Shown: one piece after another, positions 1 to 8,476 of the stretch
How the letters are laid out: every line of letters starts with the position of its first letter
Position numbering within the stretch: position 1 is the stretch's first letter
Assembly (NCBI GenBank): GCA_963820965.1
Contig: CAWGCC010000015.1
Span: forward strand, 54,469-118,468
DNA length: 64,000 bases
Source: DATEDA01 sp963820965
GTDB taxonomy: Bacteria; Pseudomonadota; Gammaproteobacteria; Burkholderiales; SG8-39
Reading direction: 5' to 3'
Notes under the pieces: generated by a model
Told to the model about the DNA's origin: nothing
Seen by the model: only the letters and a program-made list of their open reading frames with translations
Databases searched by the model: none
Position numbers and translations under genes: made by a program

Positions 1-913
1 GTCGCCGCGCTCGCCTCGCGCCTGGACGGCCGGTTCCTCGACGCGCTGCGCATGATCCTGGCCTGCCGCGGCCGGGTGGTCGTGACCGGCGTCGGCAAGT
101 CCGGGCAGATCGGGCGCAAGATCGCGTCCACCCTCGCGAGCACGGGCACGCCGGCATTCTTCGTCCATCCCGGCGAGGCAAGCCACGGCGACCTCGGCAT
201 GATCACGCACGACGACGTCGTCCTCGCGCTCTCGCACTCGGGCGAAAGCGACGAGCTGATCACCGATCCTGCCGTTGGTGAAGCGCCTCGGCGCGCGGCT
301 GATCGCCATGACCGGCAATCCGCAGTCCGCGCTCGCGAGCCTCGCCGACGTGGTGCTCGACGCCGGCGTGGCAAAGGAGGCCTGCCCGCTCAACCTCGCG
401 CCGACTGCGAGCACGACCGCCGCGCTCGCGCTCGGCGATGCGCTCGCGGTTGCAGCGCTCGACGCCCGCGGATTCGGCCACGACGACTTCGCGCGCTCGC
501 ACCCCGGCGGAACGATCGGGCGGCGTCTGCTCACGCACGTGCGCGACGTCATGCGCACCGGCGAGGAGGTGCCGATGGTCGGCGAGGACGCGGCCTTCGC
601 CGACGCAGTGCTCGAGATCTCCAGGAAACGGATGGGCATGACGGCGGTCGTGGGCACAGACCGGCGACTGATCGGCATATTCACCGACGGTGATCTCCGG
701 CGCGCCCTCGAGCGCGGCGTCGATGTACACGCGACGCCGATCGACGCGGTGATGACGCGCAATCCGCGCTCGATTCGCCCGGAGGCGCTCGCGGCCGAAG
801 CGGTGGAATTGATGGAGAAGCACAAGACGACGCAGTTGCCGGTGGTCGACCCGGAGGGGCGGCTCGTCGGCGCGCTGAACATCCACGACCTCTTCCGCGC
901 GAAAGTCCTCTGA
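1..913 (+). CDS. kdsD: Arabinose-5-phosphate isomerase KdsD (5' truncated, one frameshift)
   Basis: Interconverts ribulose-5-phosphate and arabinose-5-phosphate, the first step of Kdo synthesis for lipopolysaccharide. The N-terminus lies outside the window. The visible part has the SIS sugar-isomerase domain (VVVTGVGKSGQIGRKIA, then LSHSGESDELIT) followed by two CBS domains ending in LNIHDLFRAKVL. The reading frame breaks at about 265-270: after the codons for DELIT the expected ILPLVKRLG is found in another frame, so one base is gained (or two lost). The gene is otherwise intact and essential in related bacteria, so I read this as a probable sequence error. It is the first gene of the Kdo/Lpt operon, and kdsC starts 3 bases downstream. 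Confidence 0.9.
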
Positions 914-916
914 GCG

Positions 917-1441
917 ATGGACACCGCGCTGGAGCGCGCACGCGGCCTCAAGCTGATGGCGTTCGACGTCGATGGCGTCCTCACCGACGGCGCGCTGTAC
1001 CTCACCGACGCGGGCGAGGAAATGAAGCGCTTCCACACGCTCGACGGGCTCGGGCTCAAGCTGCTCGCGGAAGCCGGCGTCGGGCTCGCGCTCATTACCG
1101 GGCGCAGCTCGCGGGTCGTTGCCAAGCGGGCGGCGGAGCTCGGGATCACCCATCTCTTCCAGGGGGCAGAGGACAAGCTCGCGATACTCGAGGGATTGCG
1201 CGCACGGCTCGGGCTCGACCTGAGCGCGTGCGGCTACATGGGCGACGATCTCCCGGACCTGCCGCTCCTCGTGCGTTGCGGCTTCGCGGCGACCGTGCCC
1301 GAGGCACCGGAGGTAGTCCGCGCGCGCGCGCACTACGTCAGCCGGCGTTCCGCCGGCCGCGGTGCGGTGCGCGAAGTATGCGAGGTGATCCTCGCCGCGC
1401 AGGATGCGCTCGAAGGCGCCGTGCGAAGGTATCTCGCGTGA
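917..1441 (+). CDS. kdsC: 3-deoxy-manno-octulosonate-8-phosphatase KdsC
   Basis: Removes phosphate from Kdo-8-phosphate to give Kdo for the LPS core. This is a HAD-superfamily phosphatase of 174 residues, the usual length for the family. The catalytic motif DVDGVLTDG (Asp17 nucleophile, Asp19) is near the N-terminus, ALITGRSS is motif II, and GYMGDDLPDLPLL carries the metal-binding aspartates of motif IV. There is no cap domain, as is typical of the tetrameric C0 subclass. It sits directly after kdsD, and its stop overlaps the GTG start of lptC, which points to translational coupling. Confidence 0.95.
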   Translation: MDTALERARGLKLMAFDVDGVLTDGALYLTDAGEEMKRFHTLDGLGLKLLAEAGVGLALITGRSSRVVAKRAAELGITHLFQGAEDKLAILEGLRARLGLDLSACGYMGDDLPDLPLLVRCGFAATVPEAPEVVRARAHYVSRRSAGRGAVREVCEVILAAQDALEGAVRRYLA

Positions 1442-2013
1442 AGGCGCGGACGAATACCTTGTTCTCGCTGGCGCTCGCTGCCGGCCTTGCGGCCCTTACG
1501 ATGTGGCTCGAGCGCGCGGTACAGGCGCCGACCGGCAGCCATCCGAGCGGGCTCGAGCACGAACCCGACTTCATCGTCGAGCGCTTCACCGCGACGAGCC
1601 TCGACAAGGGCGGGCGCCCGGAGTCGCGGCTGACCGCGCGCCGGATGGTCCACTACCCCGACGATCAGACGACCGAGCTCGAGGAGCCGCGGCTCGTCCA
1701 GTTCCGCGAGCCCGGACCACCGGTGCGGATCTCGGCCGAGCGCGGCACGGTGACCAAGGACGGCGAGGAAGTGCGCCTCTACGGTAACGTGGTCGTTCGC
1801 CGCGAGGCGACCAAGACCCGCCCCGAGCTCAAGATGGAAACAACTTACCTCCAGGTCTTCCCCAAGCAGGACATCGCGCGCACGCCGGAGGCGGTAGTGA
1901 TCACCGAAGGCGCCTCGCGCCTCACCGGCGTCGGCATGGACTTCAACAGCAAGACGCGCCAGTTCGAGCTGAAGGCGCGGGTCAACGGCATCTTCTCCCG
2001 TTCGGAGGGATGA
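1438..2013 (+). CDS. lptC: LPS export ABC transporter periplasmic protein LptC
   Basis: Bitopic inner-membrane protein that receives LPS from LptBFG and hands it to LptA in the periplasmic bridge. I chose the GTG at 1438, which overlaps the kdsC stop by four bases; the frame is open further upstream but that part is a shadow of kdsC. The predicted protein has about 191 residues with one N-terminal membrane segment (about residues 7-21). A beta-jellyroll domain of the LptC/OstA type follows, recognisable from the DFIVERFTATSLDKGGRPESRL and VRLYGNVVVRRE stretches. Kdo synthesis genes lie upstream and lptA-lptB downstream, as in other proteobacteria. Confidence 0.9.
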   Translation: MKARTNTLFSLALAAGLAALTMWLERAVQAPTGSHPSGLEHEPDFIVERFTATSLDKGGRPESRLTARRMVHYPDDQTTELEEPRLVQFREPGPPVRISAERGTVTKDGEEVRLYGNVVVRREATKTRPELKMETTYLQVFPKQDIARTPEAVVITEGASRLTGVGMDFNSKTRQFELKARVNGIFSRSEG

Positions 2014-2615
2014 CGGTGCGCGGGCTGCTTTGCTTCGTGCTCGCCCTCCTCGGCGCCGCCGCGGCGCTCGGCGGCGCGCCGGCGCGTGCCGAACGCCTCG
2101 ACCGCGACAAGCCGGTCAACATCGAGGCCGACCGGATGCTCGCCGACGACGGCAAGCAGACGGTCGTGTTCGAGGGCCGCGTCGTGCTGACGCAAGGCAC
2201 GTTCGTGCTGCGTGCCGACACGCTGACCGTGCGACAGGACAAGGAAGGTTTCCAGGCCGGCGTGGCAGTCGGCAGTCCGGCGAAGTTCCGCCAGAAGCGC
2301 GACGGCGCCGACGAATGGATCGACGGCGAGGCGCAGCGCATCGAGTACGACGGGAAGGCAGAGCGGGTTGAGCTCTTCGACAGGGCGCGCGTGACGCGCG
2401 ACAAGGACGAGGTGCGCGGCAACTACATCTCGTACGACATGCGCTCCGAGATCTACCGCGTGCAGGGCGCGAAGGACCTGCAGCCCGCGCCCGGCGGGCG
2501 CGACGGCCGGGTGCGCGCGGTGATCCAGCCGAAGAAGAAGGACGAGGACGCCACGCGGCGCGAGCCGGCGCTCGAGCTGAAGCCCGCGCCCGGTCTCGAA
2601 GCGGGCCGCCAGTGA
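2010..2615 (+). CDS. lptA: LPS transport periplasmic protein LptA
   Basis: Forms the periplasmic bridge that carries LPS from LptC to LptD at the outer membrane. The 201-residue product starts with a signal peptide (hydrophobic about residues 6-20, likely cleaved after ARA at about 27). The OstA/LptA beta-jellyroll follows, starting at RDKPVNIEADRMLADDGKQT, with the typical VFEGRVVLTQGTFVLRADTLTV repeat. The start ATG overlaps the lptC stop (ATGA). The C-terminal tail is charged and Lys/Glu-rich. Its position between lptC and lptB supports the assignment. Confidence 0.92.
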   Translation: MTVRGLLCFVLALLGAAAALGGAPARAERLDRDKPVNIEADRMLADDGKQTVVFEGRVVLTQGTFVLRADTLTVRQDKEGFQAGVAVGSPAKFRQKRDGADEWIDGEAQRIEYDGKAERVELFDRARVTRDKDEVRGNYISYDMRSEIYRVQGAKDLQPAPGGRDGRVRAVIQPKKKDEDATRREPALELKPAPGLEAGRQ

Positions 2616-3388
2616 ACGAGCCGCTGGCGCGCGCGACGCTTGCGGTTCAGCCCGCGCCCGGGCGCGCGAGCCGTCTGCGCACCGCCGCCCTGAACAAGCG
2701 CTACAAGAAGCGCACCGTGGTGCGCGACGTCTCGCTCGACGTGATGAGCGGCGAGGTCGTGGGCCTCCTCGGGCCGAACGGCGCCGGCAAGACCACGTGC
2801 TTCTACATGATCGTCGGCCTGGTCGCCGCCGACGGCGGCCGGATCTTCGTCGAGGAGCGCGACATCACTCGCCTGCCGATCCACCGGCGCGCACGGCTGG
2901 GGCTGTCGTATCTGCCGCAGGAAGCGTCGGTGTTCCGCCGACTCACCGTACAGGAGAACGTGCGCGCGGTGCTCGAGCTGATGGCGCTCGAACCGGCCGA
3001 GATCGAGACGCGGCTCGACGAGCTGCTCGGGGAGCTGCACATCGCCCATCTGCGCGACGCCCCGGCGCTCTCGCTCTCCGGCGGCGAGCGGCGCCGGGTC
3101 GAGATCTGCCGGGCGCTCGCGACGCGGCCGGTGTTCATCCTGCTCGACGAGCCCTTCGCCGGAGTCGACCCGATCGCGGTCCTCGACATCCAGCGCATCA
3201 TCCGGTTCCTGCGGGAGCGCGGGATAGGGGTTCTCATCACCGACCATAACGTCCGGGAAACCCTGGGAATTTGCGACCGGGCGTACATAATTAACGAAGG
3301 GTCCGTGCTGGCTTCCGGCAAGCCGGAGGAGATTGTTTATAATGAAAATGTCAGGCGCGTTTATCTAGGCGAGCACTTCCGTCTCTAG
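2612..3388 (+). CDS. lptB: LPS export ABC transporter ATP-binding protein LptB
   Basis: ATPase that powers LPS extraction by LptFG. It starts at a GTG overlapping the lptA stop and encodes 258 residues. About 20 extra N-terminal residues precede the conserved domain, so a later start is possible. Walker A is GPNGAGKTT (residues 54-62), the ABC signature is LSLSGGERRR, and Walker B is ILLDEPFAGVDPI with the catalytic glutamate. The H-loop follows in LITDHNVRETL. The C-terminus YLGEHFRL is typical of LptB. It is the last gene of the Kdo/Lpt operon. Confidence 0.95.
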   Translation: MNEPLARATLAVQPAPGRASRLRTAALNKRYKKRTVVRDVSLDVMSGEVVGLLGPNGAGKTTCFYMIVGLVAADGGRIFVEERDITRLPIHRRARLGLSYLPQEASVFRRLTVQENVRAVLELMALEPAEIETRLDELLGELHIAHLRDAPALSLSGGERRRVEICRALATRPVFILLDEPFAGVDPIAVLDIQRIIRFLRERGIGVLITDHNVRETLGICDRAYIINEGSVLASGKPEEIVYNENVRRVYLGEHFRL

Positions 3389-3505
3389 CGCCAGGATCCG
3401 TTCCGGCCCGCGCTCCGCGGCCGGCAGGGTTCGGCGCCGCGCCGGCAGCAGCGAGCACGACGCGGACGCCAGCGAAACCGCACTCACCACCCCCCCATCT
3501 CCTGC

Positions 3506-4942
3506 ATGAAGCAGACCCTGCAGCTCAAGCTCACTCAGCATCTCACGCTGACGCCGCAGCTGCAGCAATCCATCCGGCTCCTGCAGCTCTCGACCCTCGA
3601 GTTGAATCAGGAGCTCGAGCGCTTCCTCGCCGAGAACCCCTTGCTCGAGCGCGACGAGGGCGAGGAGGAATCGGCGCCTGCGCTGCGGCTGAACGGCGCG
3701 TCGACGACGACGGAAACCGTCGCGACCGCGGACAAGCCGGAGACACCGGCGCCCGACGACGACGTCCGGAGCCCGGACGCGGACTGGTATCTCGAGAGCG
3801 CCGGTACCGGCGCGGCGCGCGACGACGCCGACGACACCGACTACCCGCAGCTCGCCGCCGAATCACCTTCGCTCCGCGACCATCTGCTGCAGCAGCTTTC
3901 GCTCACGCCGTTGCCCGACCGCGACCGAAGACTGGTCGCGCTGCTCGTCGACGCACTGGACGAGGACGGCTACCTCACGCAGCCGCTCGAGGAGATCGCG
4001 GCGATGCTGCCGGACGAGCTCGCGATCGAGCCGGACGAGCTCGCGATCGCGCTCAAGCACCTGCAGAACCTCGACCCCACCGGCGTCGGTGCGCGCTCGC
4101 CGGCGGAGTGCCTCGAGCTGCAGCTCGCCGGGCTGCCGGAGCTCACCCCGGGCCGCAGCGTTGCGTTGCGGATCGTCCGCGAGCAGCTGCCGCTGCTCGC
4201 GGCACGCGATTTCGCGAAGCTCAAGAAGCTCTTCGGCTGCGACGACGCGAGCCTGCGGACGGCGCACCGTCTGATCCAGAGCCTGAACCCGCGTCCGGGC
4301 GCGGCGTTCGCGCCGCTCGAGACGCGGTACGTCGTCGCCGACGTGGTCGTGCGCAAGCTGAAGAGCGTCTGGACCGCGAGCCTCAACCCGGACGCGATGC
4401 CCAAGCTGCGCATCAACCGCATCTACGCCGACATCCTGCAATCGAACCGCGGCCAGGGCGGGCAGCTCGCATCGCAGCTCCAGGAGGCCCGCTGGCTGAT
4501 CAAGAACGTGCAGCAGCGCTTCGAGACGATCCAGCGCGTGTCGCAGGCGATCGTCGACCGCCAGCGGCATTTCTTCGATCACGGCGAGGTGGCGATGCGC
4601 CCGCTCGTGCTGCGCGAGATTGCCGATGCGCTCGGGCTGCACGAATCCACGGTGTCGCGCGTGACGACGCAGAAGTTCATGGCGTCGCCGCGCGGCATCT
4701 TCGAGCTCAAGTACTTCTTCGGCAGCCACGTCGCCACCGAGGCGGGCGGCGCGTGCTCGGCGACCGCGATCCGCGCGCTGGTCAAGCAGCTGGTCGCCGC
4801 AGAGGACGCGAAGAAACCGCTCTCCGATTCGAAGATCTCGCAGATCCTCGGCCAGCAGGGTATTGTCGTCGCCCGGCGCACCATCGCCAAGTACCGGGAG
4901 TCGATGCACATCCCGCCGGTCAATCTCCGCAAGTCGCTGTAA
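3506..4942 (+). CDS. rpoN: RNA polymerase sigma-54 factor RpoN
   Basis: Alternative sigma factor for -24/-12 promoters; it needs AAA+ activators. The product has 478 residues, normal for the family. The Gln/Leu-rich activator-interacting region I occupies residues 1-50 (repeated LQ, LT and LL motifs). A variable acidic region II follows, then the core-binding domain. The RpoN box ARRTIAKYRE lies at residues 456-465 near the C-terminus. It sits 117 bases after lptB and 14 bases before hpf, an order also seen in other proteobacteria, where it links to the nitrogen PTS genes. Confidence 0.96.
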   Translation: MKQTLQLKLTQHLTLTPQLQQSIRLLQLSTLELNQELERFLAENPLLERDEGEEESAPALRLNGASTTTETVATADKPETPAPDDDVRSPDADWYLESAGTGAARDDADDTDYPQLAAESPSLRDHLLQQLSLTPLPDRDRRLVALLVDALDEDGYLTQPLEEIAAMLPDELAIEPDELAIALKHLQNLDPTGVGARSPAECLELQLAGLPELTPGRSVALRIVREQLPLLAARDFAKLKKLFGCDDASLRTAHRLIQSLNPRPGAAFAPLETRYVVADVVVRKLKSVWTASLNPDAMPKLRINRIYADILQSNRGQGGQLASQLQEARWLIKNVQQRFETIQRVSQAIVDRQRHFFDHGEVAMRPLVLREIADALGLHESTVSRVTTQKFMASPRGIFELKYFFGSHVATEAGGACSATAIRALVKQLVAAEDAKKPLSDSKISQILGQQGIVVARRTIAKYRESMHIPPVNLRKSL

Positions 4943-4956
4943 CCAAGGAGGACGAG

Positions 4957-5277
4957 ATGAACTTGACCGTCACCGGCCACCACGTCGCCGTTACCGCGGC
5001 GATCCGCACCTACGTCGAGTCGAAGCTCGAGCGGGTGATGCGCCATTGCGACCACGCGACGGCGGTCAGCGTGATCCTGACGGTCGAGAAGCTGAGCCAG
5101 AAGGCCGAGGTCAACGTGCACCTGCCCGGACAGGACGTGTTCGTCGAGCACGTCGACGGTGACCTCTACGCCGCGATCGACGCGCTCGCCGACAAGCTCG
5201 ACCGCAAGCTGATCAAGTACAAGGATCGCGCGTACGCGAAGCCTCACGACGCGCTCAAGCACCACTCCGAGAGCTAG
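4957..5277 (+). CDS. hpf: Ribosome hibernation-promoting factor (short HPF / sigma-54 modulation protein)
   Basis: Binds the 30S subunit at the mRNA/tRNA channel and helps form inactive 100S ribosomes in stationary phase. The 106-residue product corresponds to the short HPF class, with no C-terminal dimerisation extension. Its S30AE fold shows as MNLTVTGHHVAVTAAIRTYVESKL and the basic LDRKLIKYKDRAYAKPHD tail. A strong ribosome binding site (AAGGAGG) lies 5-11 bases upstream of the ATG. It directly follows rpoN and precedes a hairpin terminator. Confidence 0.93.
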   Translation: MNLTVTGHHVAVTAAIRTYVESKLERVMRHCDHATAVSVILTVEKLSQKAEVNVHLPGQDVFVEHVDGDLYAAIDALADKLDRKLIKYKDRAYAKPHDALKHHSES

Positions 5278-5293
5278 CTTTTCCGGACGAGAC

Positions 5294-5321
5294 CGGCGGC
5301 GGCACCGCTCCGCCGCCGTTT
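5294..5321 (+). terminator. Hairpin terminator after hpf
   Basis: A 9-bp G+C stem (arms 5294-5302 and 5310-5318, CGGCGGCGG against its complement) with a 7-base loop is followed by only three T residues. It lies 16 bases after the hpf stop and ahead of ptsN, so it probably ends or attenuates the rpoN-hpf transcript. The short T tract lowers confidence. Confidence 0.55.
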
Positions 5322-5343
5322 GTGAACGGCGATTTTGCGATGT

Positions 5344-5373
5344 TTGGGGTGCGATGCGGCCGCGCAGTACAAT
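5344..5373 (+). promoter_or_regulatory. Candidate sigma-70 promoter for ptsN-hprK
   Basis: TTGGGG (5344-5349) and TACAAT (5368-5373) are separated by 18 bases, about 80 bases upstream of the ptsN start and downstream of the hpf terminator. TACAAT is an unusually A/T-rich hexamer for this region. The -35 element is weak. This is an inference from sequence only. Confidence 0.35.
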
Positions 5374-5451
5374 AGCGCGGCCTCGTACCCCGCGCCGGCA
5401 AGCGCAGGGGCGGAACGGGGCGACAAGCAGGAACAACCGCGGACGCGCCGC

Positions 5452-5937
5452 ATGAACCTGATCGCCAAGCTGCTCCCGCAGTCCAACATCGTCCTCGACG
5501 CCGAGGCGAGCAGCAAGAAGCGGATGTTCGAGCAGCTAGGCCTCCTCTTCGAGAACCACCAGAGCATCAGCCGCAGCCTCGTGTTCGACAGCCTCTTCGC
5601 GCGCGAGCGGCTCGGGTCGACCGGCCTGGGACAGGGCGTTGCGATTCCCCACGGCCGGATCAAGGGCCTGAAGGAGCCGATCGGCGCGTTCCTGCGATTG
5701 AAGACCGCGGTCGCCTTCGATGCCCCCGACGGGCGCCCGGTCAATCTCATCTTCGTGCTCCTCGTTCCGGAGCAGGCGACCGAGCAGCATCTCGAGATCC
5801 TCTCCGAGCTCGCGCAGATGTTCAGCGACCGGGGACTGCGGCAAGACCTTTCCACCGTCGCCGACGCCGCCGCCCTTCACCAGATGATCTCAGCGTGGCA
5901 GCCGTATGTTGCAGACCAGCGTCGCGCGGCTGTATGA
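5452..5937 (+). CDS. ptsN: Nitrogen PTS enzyme IIA (PtsN, EIIA-Ntr)
   Basis: Phosphoryl-carrier regulator of the nitrogen PTS; it accepts phosphate from NPr/HPr and controls targets such as potassium transport. I start at the ATG beginning MNLIAKLLPQSNIVLD (161 residues) rather than the upstream in-frame ATG, because the family begins here. The active-site histidine is His67 in GVAIPHGRIKG. Its 3' end overlaps hprK by 32 bases, as in other betaproteobacteria, where the two genes form one unit. Confidence 0.94.
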   Translation: MNLIAKLLPQSNIVLDAEASSKKRMFEQLGLLFENHQSISRSLVFDSLFARERLGSTGLGQGVAIPHGRIKGLKEPIGAFLRLKTAVAFDAPDGRPVNLIFVLLVPEQATEQHLEILSELAQMFSDRGLRQDLSTVADAAALHQMISAWQPYVADQRRAAV

Positions 5938-6865
5938 GGATACCGCCGAGAAGCTCCAGCTCGCCTGGGTAGGCGGGAAGCAGGGCGGCGCCGCGGTCAT
6001 CCGCCAGGACGCCACCGAGTCGGCCGCGTTCGTCGGCCATCTCAACCTCATCCACCCGAACCGGATCCAGGTGCTCGGGCGTCACGAGCAGGTGCACATC
6101 ACGGCGCTCGAAGGCGCGCGGATCGAGCGGCTGATCGAGCTCGGCCTGCAGGGCTCGCCCGCTGCGGTGTTGCTCGCCGACGGCGTCCCGGGACACCCCC
6201 GGCTCGCCGAAGTCGCCGAAACGCGCGGCATCGCGCTCCTCGCTTCGCCGCTTCCTGCCGCGCTGCTGATCGACAAGCTGCGCCGCTATCTCACCAGGAG
6301 CCTTGCCGAGACCACCACCCGTCATGGCGTGTTCATGGACGTGCTGGGCTTGGGCGTGTTGATCACCGGCGATTCCGGCGTGGGAAAAAGCGAACTCGGC
6401 CTCGAGCTCGTCAGCCGCGGTCACGGTCTCGTGGCCGACGACGTCGTCGAGATCTCGCGCGTCGCTCCGGACACGCTGGAAGGCCGCTGTCCGCCGCTCC
6501 TCAAGGACTTCCTCGAGGTGCGCGGCCTCGGCGTGCTCAACATCCGCACGATCTTCGGTGAGACGGCGGTGCGGCCGAAACTGAGCCTGCGGCTCATGGT
6601 GCATCTCGAGCGCCCGACGCCCTCGGCGGCGCCGCCGGCGGAGCGGCTGCCGCTGCACGCGCTCTCGGAGGAGATCCTCGGCGTCACGGTGCGCAAGGTC
6701 GGCATCCCGGTCGCGGTCGGCCGCAACCTCGCGGTGCTGATCGAGGCGGCCGTGCGCAACCACATCCTTCAGCTCCGCGGTTACAACTCGACGGAGGAGT
6801 TCATGGAGCGCCAGCAGGCCGAGATGCGGCGCGACGCGTCGACCGGGACCGACGCCGGGCGTTGA
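5906..6865 (+). CDS. hprK: HPr kinase/phosphorylase HprK
   Basis: Bifunctional enzyme that phosphorylates and dephosphorylates a seryl residue of HPr. It links the PTS to regulation; proteobacteria that have it usually lack a complete sugar PTS. The product has 319 residues. The N-terminal domain spans about 1-130 with catalytic His140, Walker A is GDSGVGKS (155-162), and the HprK signature is LEVRGLGVLNIRTIFG. The start lies inside the ptsN 3' end (32-base overlap). rapZ follows after about 770 bases, interrupted here by a small secreted peptide gene and a dehydrogenase relic. Confidence 0.95.
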   Translation: MLQTSVARLYEDTAEKLQLAWVGGKQGGAAVIRQDATESAAFVGHLNLIHPNRIQVLGRHEQVHITALEGARIERLIELGLQGSPAAVLLADGVPGHPRLAEVAETRGIALLASPLPAALLIDKLRRYLTRSLAETTTRHGVFMDVLGLGVLITGDSGVGKSELGLELVSRGHGLVADDVVEISRVAPDTLEGRCPPLLKDFLEVRGLGVLNIRTIFGETAVRPKLSLRLMVHLERPTPSAAPPAERLPLHALSEEILGVTVRKVGIPVAVGRNLAVLIEAAVRNHILQLRGYNSTEEFMERQQAEMRRDASTGTDAGR

Positions 6866-6921
6866 AGCGTTCGTGGCCGGGGATCGCCCCGCCTCGTTCC
6901 GCCCATGACCGGAGGAGCAGC

Positions 6922-7119
6922 ATGATGAAGCTGGTCGCAGCCCTGTTTGCCACCGCGCTGTGCGCGTCGCCCGCGCTTGCCCAGGACAAGCAGGGCGAGC
7001 CGGAGAAGGGGATGACCGAGCAGCAGAAGCGCATGGGCGATTGCAGCAAGCAGGCCTCGGAGAAGGGGATGAAGGGCGACGACCGCAACAAATTCATGAG
7101 CACCTGCCTGAGCGGCTGA
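6922..7119 (+). CDS. PsiF-like small secreted protein
   Basis: A 65-residue product starting MMKLVAALFATALCASPALAQ, a clear signal peptide cleaved after ALA/Q. The mature part is short and charged with two cysteines (MGDCSKQA and MSTCLSG) and the Lys/Gly-rich pattern EKGMKGDDRNKFM. This matches the PsiF family, named for phosphate-starvation induction in Escherichia coli; the biochemical role is unknown. The ATG at 6922 follows a good ribosome binding site (GGAGGAG), so I prefer it to the upstream in-frame ATG at 6862. Confidence 0.75.
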   Translation: MMKLVAALFATALCASPALAQDKQGEPEKGMTEQQKRMGDCSKQASEKGMKGDDRNKFMSTCLSG

Positions 7120-7143
7120 TCGCCGGACAGCAAGGGTGAACGC

Positions 7144-7163
7144 GCGCGCAGCCTGCGCGCTTT
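7144..7163 (+). terminator. Hairpin with T tract after the PsiF-like gene
   Basis: GCGCGC (7144-7149), loop AGCCT, GCGCGC (7155-7160) and then TTT. It lies 25 bases beyond the stop of the small secreted protein gene. The stem is short but strong. Confidence 0.45.
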
Positions 7164-7195
7164 CCCTATCGCCGCGCCCGGCTACCTCGCCGGGC

Positions 7196-7520
7196 TCACG
7201 ACGGGTGGATCACCCCTTTTCCGGTCGTCTGGGTGTCGAACAGCCGATAGGCTTCCGCCGCCCGTGCGGGCCTGGTTCTCGGGCACTCCGGGTCCGACCG
7301 CGACCACGACCCCGCAGGGCTCATGCCCTGCAATCACCGGGCCGGCGCTCGTCTTGAACCCGAGCGATGCGGCACCGCCGGCGGCGCGGTAGAACTTGAG
7401 GTCGCTCCCGCACATGCCTGAGGCCTTGATCTTCAGCACGACTTCGCCGGCACCCGGCGTGGGATCGGGGAACTCGCGGATCTCGACCTTGCGATCTCCG
7501 GGAAGGACGACTGCTTTCAT
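7196..7520 (-). pseudogene. Internally deleted zinc-dependent alcohol dehydrogenase relic
   Basis: Reading leftward from ATG 7520, the frame encodes the first ~75 residues of a medium-chain alcohol dehydrogenase: MKAVVLPGDRKVEIREFPDP, then SGMCGSDLKFYR with a zinc-ligand cysteine, and IAGHEPCGVVVAVG with the GHE motif. It then runs abruptly into another frame that encodes the family's C-terminal end (EAYRLFDTQTTGKGVIHPS, stop at 7196). The roughly 250 residues in between, including the nucleotide-binding fold, are missing. This is a relic from one internal deletion, or an assembly collapse. It cannot encode an active enzyme. Confidence 0.8.
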
Positions 7521-7630
7521 CGCGGTGGCTCCTGGCGGTCTCGGGAACGCTTCGGCTCGGGCACGCATTACCCGCCATTTCCGGCCCGCTGTCAAAGGCG
7601 CCCCGGAAAACGCGCTATGCTCGACCCGCC

Positions 7631-8476
7631 ATGCAGCTCGTCGTCATCAGCGGCCTCTCCGGCTCCGGCAAGAGCGTGGCGCTGAACGTGCTCGAGGACG
7701 CGAGCTTCTACTGCGTCGACAACCTTCCGGCGACGCTGCTCGCCGCGACGATCGACTTCCTCGACGACGCCGGCTACGACCGGGTCGCGGTCACCGTGGA
7801 TTCCCGCAGCGGCGCGGCGCTCGCCGAGCTGCCGGCATCGATCCGCGCGCTGAAGGCGCGCGGCATCGACGTAAGGCTGCTCTTCCTCGACGCCGGCAAC
7901 GAGACGCTGGTCAAGCGCTTCTCCGAGACCCGCCGCCCGCATCCGCTCGCCGGCAGCGATACGACGGTCGACGAGGCGATTCGGCGCGAGCGCGAGCTCC
8001 TCGCGGGGGTGGACGAGCTCGGCCAGCGGCTCGACACGAGCGACCTCGCGCCGAATGCGCTGCGCGCGTGGATCAAGGATCTCGTCGCGGTCGACCGCTC
8101 GGGGCTGACGCTTGCGTTCGAGTCGTTCGGCTACAAGCAGGGCATCCCGCTCGACGCCGACCTCGTATTCGACGTGCGCTGCCTGCCGAACCCCTTCTAC
8201 GACCCGAAGCTCCGCTCGCTGACCGGCCTCGATGCGCCGGTGGCGCGATTCCTCGAGGCGCTGCCCGCGGCGCAGGCCATGCTCGCCGACATCGGCGATT
8301 TCGTCGAGCGGTGGCTGCCGTCGTTCGTGCGCGACAACCGCGCCTATCTGACGGTCGCGCTCGGTTGCACCGGCGGACAGCACCGCTCGGTCTGGTTCGC
8401 CGAGCAGCTCGCGGCGAGGTTCCGCGCCACGACGCGGGTGCTGGTGCGGCACCGGCAGCTACCGGGCCCCGAATGA
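7631..8476 (+). CDS. rapZ: RNase adapter protein RapZ (P-loop nucleotide-binding)
   Basis: In enterobacteria RapZ guides RNase E to the small RNA GlmZ and so controls amino-sugar synthesis; in other proteobacteria the role is less clear. The 281-residue product begins MQLVVISGLSGSGKSVALN, with Walker A at residues 8-15. It has a second GxxxxD-type nucleotide-binding motif, and the C-terminal RNA-binding domain carries the conserved GCTGGQHRSVW. Its linkage to ptsN-hprK is widespread in proteobacteria. The stop overlaps the start of the next gene (ATGA). Confidence 0.94.
   Translation: MQLVVISGLSGSGKSVALNVLEDASFYCVDNLPATLLAATIDFLDDAGYDRVAVTVDSRSGAALAELPASIRALKARGIDVRLLFLDAGNETLVKRFSETRRPHPLAGSDTTVDEAIRRERELLAGVDELGQRLDTSDLAPNALRAWIKDLVAVDRSGLTLAFESFGYKQGIPLDADLVFDVRCLPNPFYDPKLRSLTGLDAPVARFLEALPAAQAMLADIGDFVERWLPSFVRDNRAYLTVALGCTGGQHRSVWFAEQLAARFRATTRVLVRHRQLPGPE

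Noticed and set aside
260..1333. Long open frame on the minus strand opposite kdsD/kdsC (357 codons)
   Set aside because: Arg/Glu/His-rich composition with no family similarity; it is the antisense shadow of two confident genes in G/C-rich DNA. The same applies to the many similar frames opposite rpoN, modB, argH, hemA and the six-PAS kinase.
7396..8472. Upstream extension of the ubiX frame
   Set aside because: It is the out-of-frame shadow of rapZ; the family start is the ATG at 8473, overlapping the rapZ stop.
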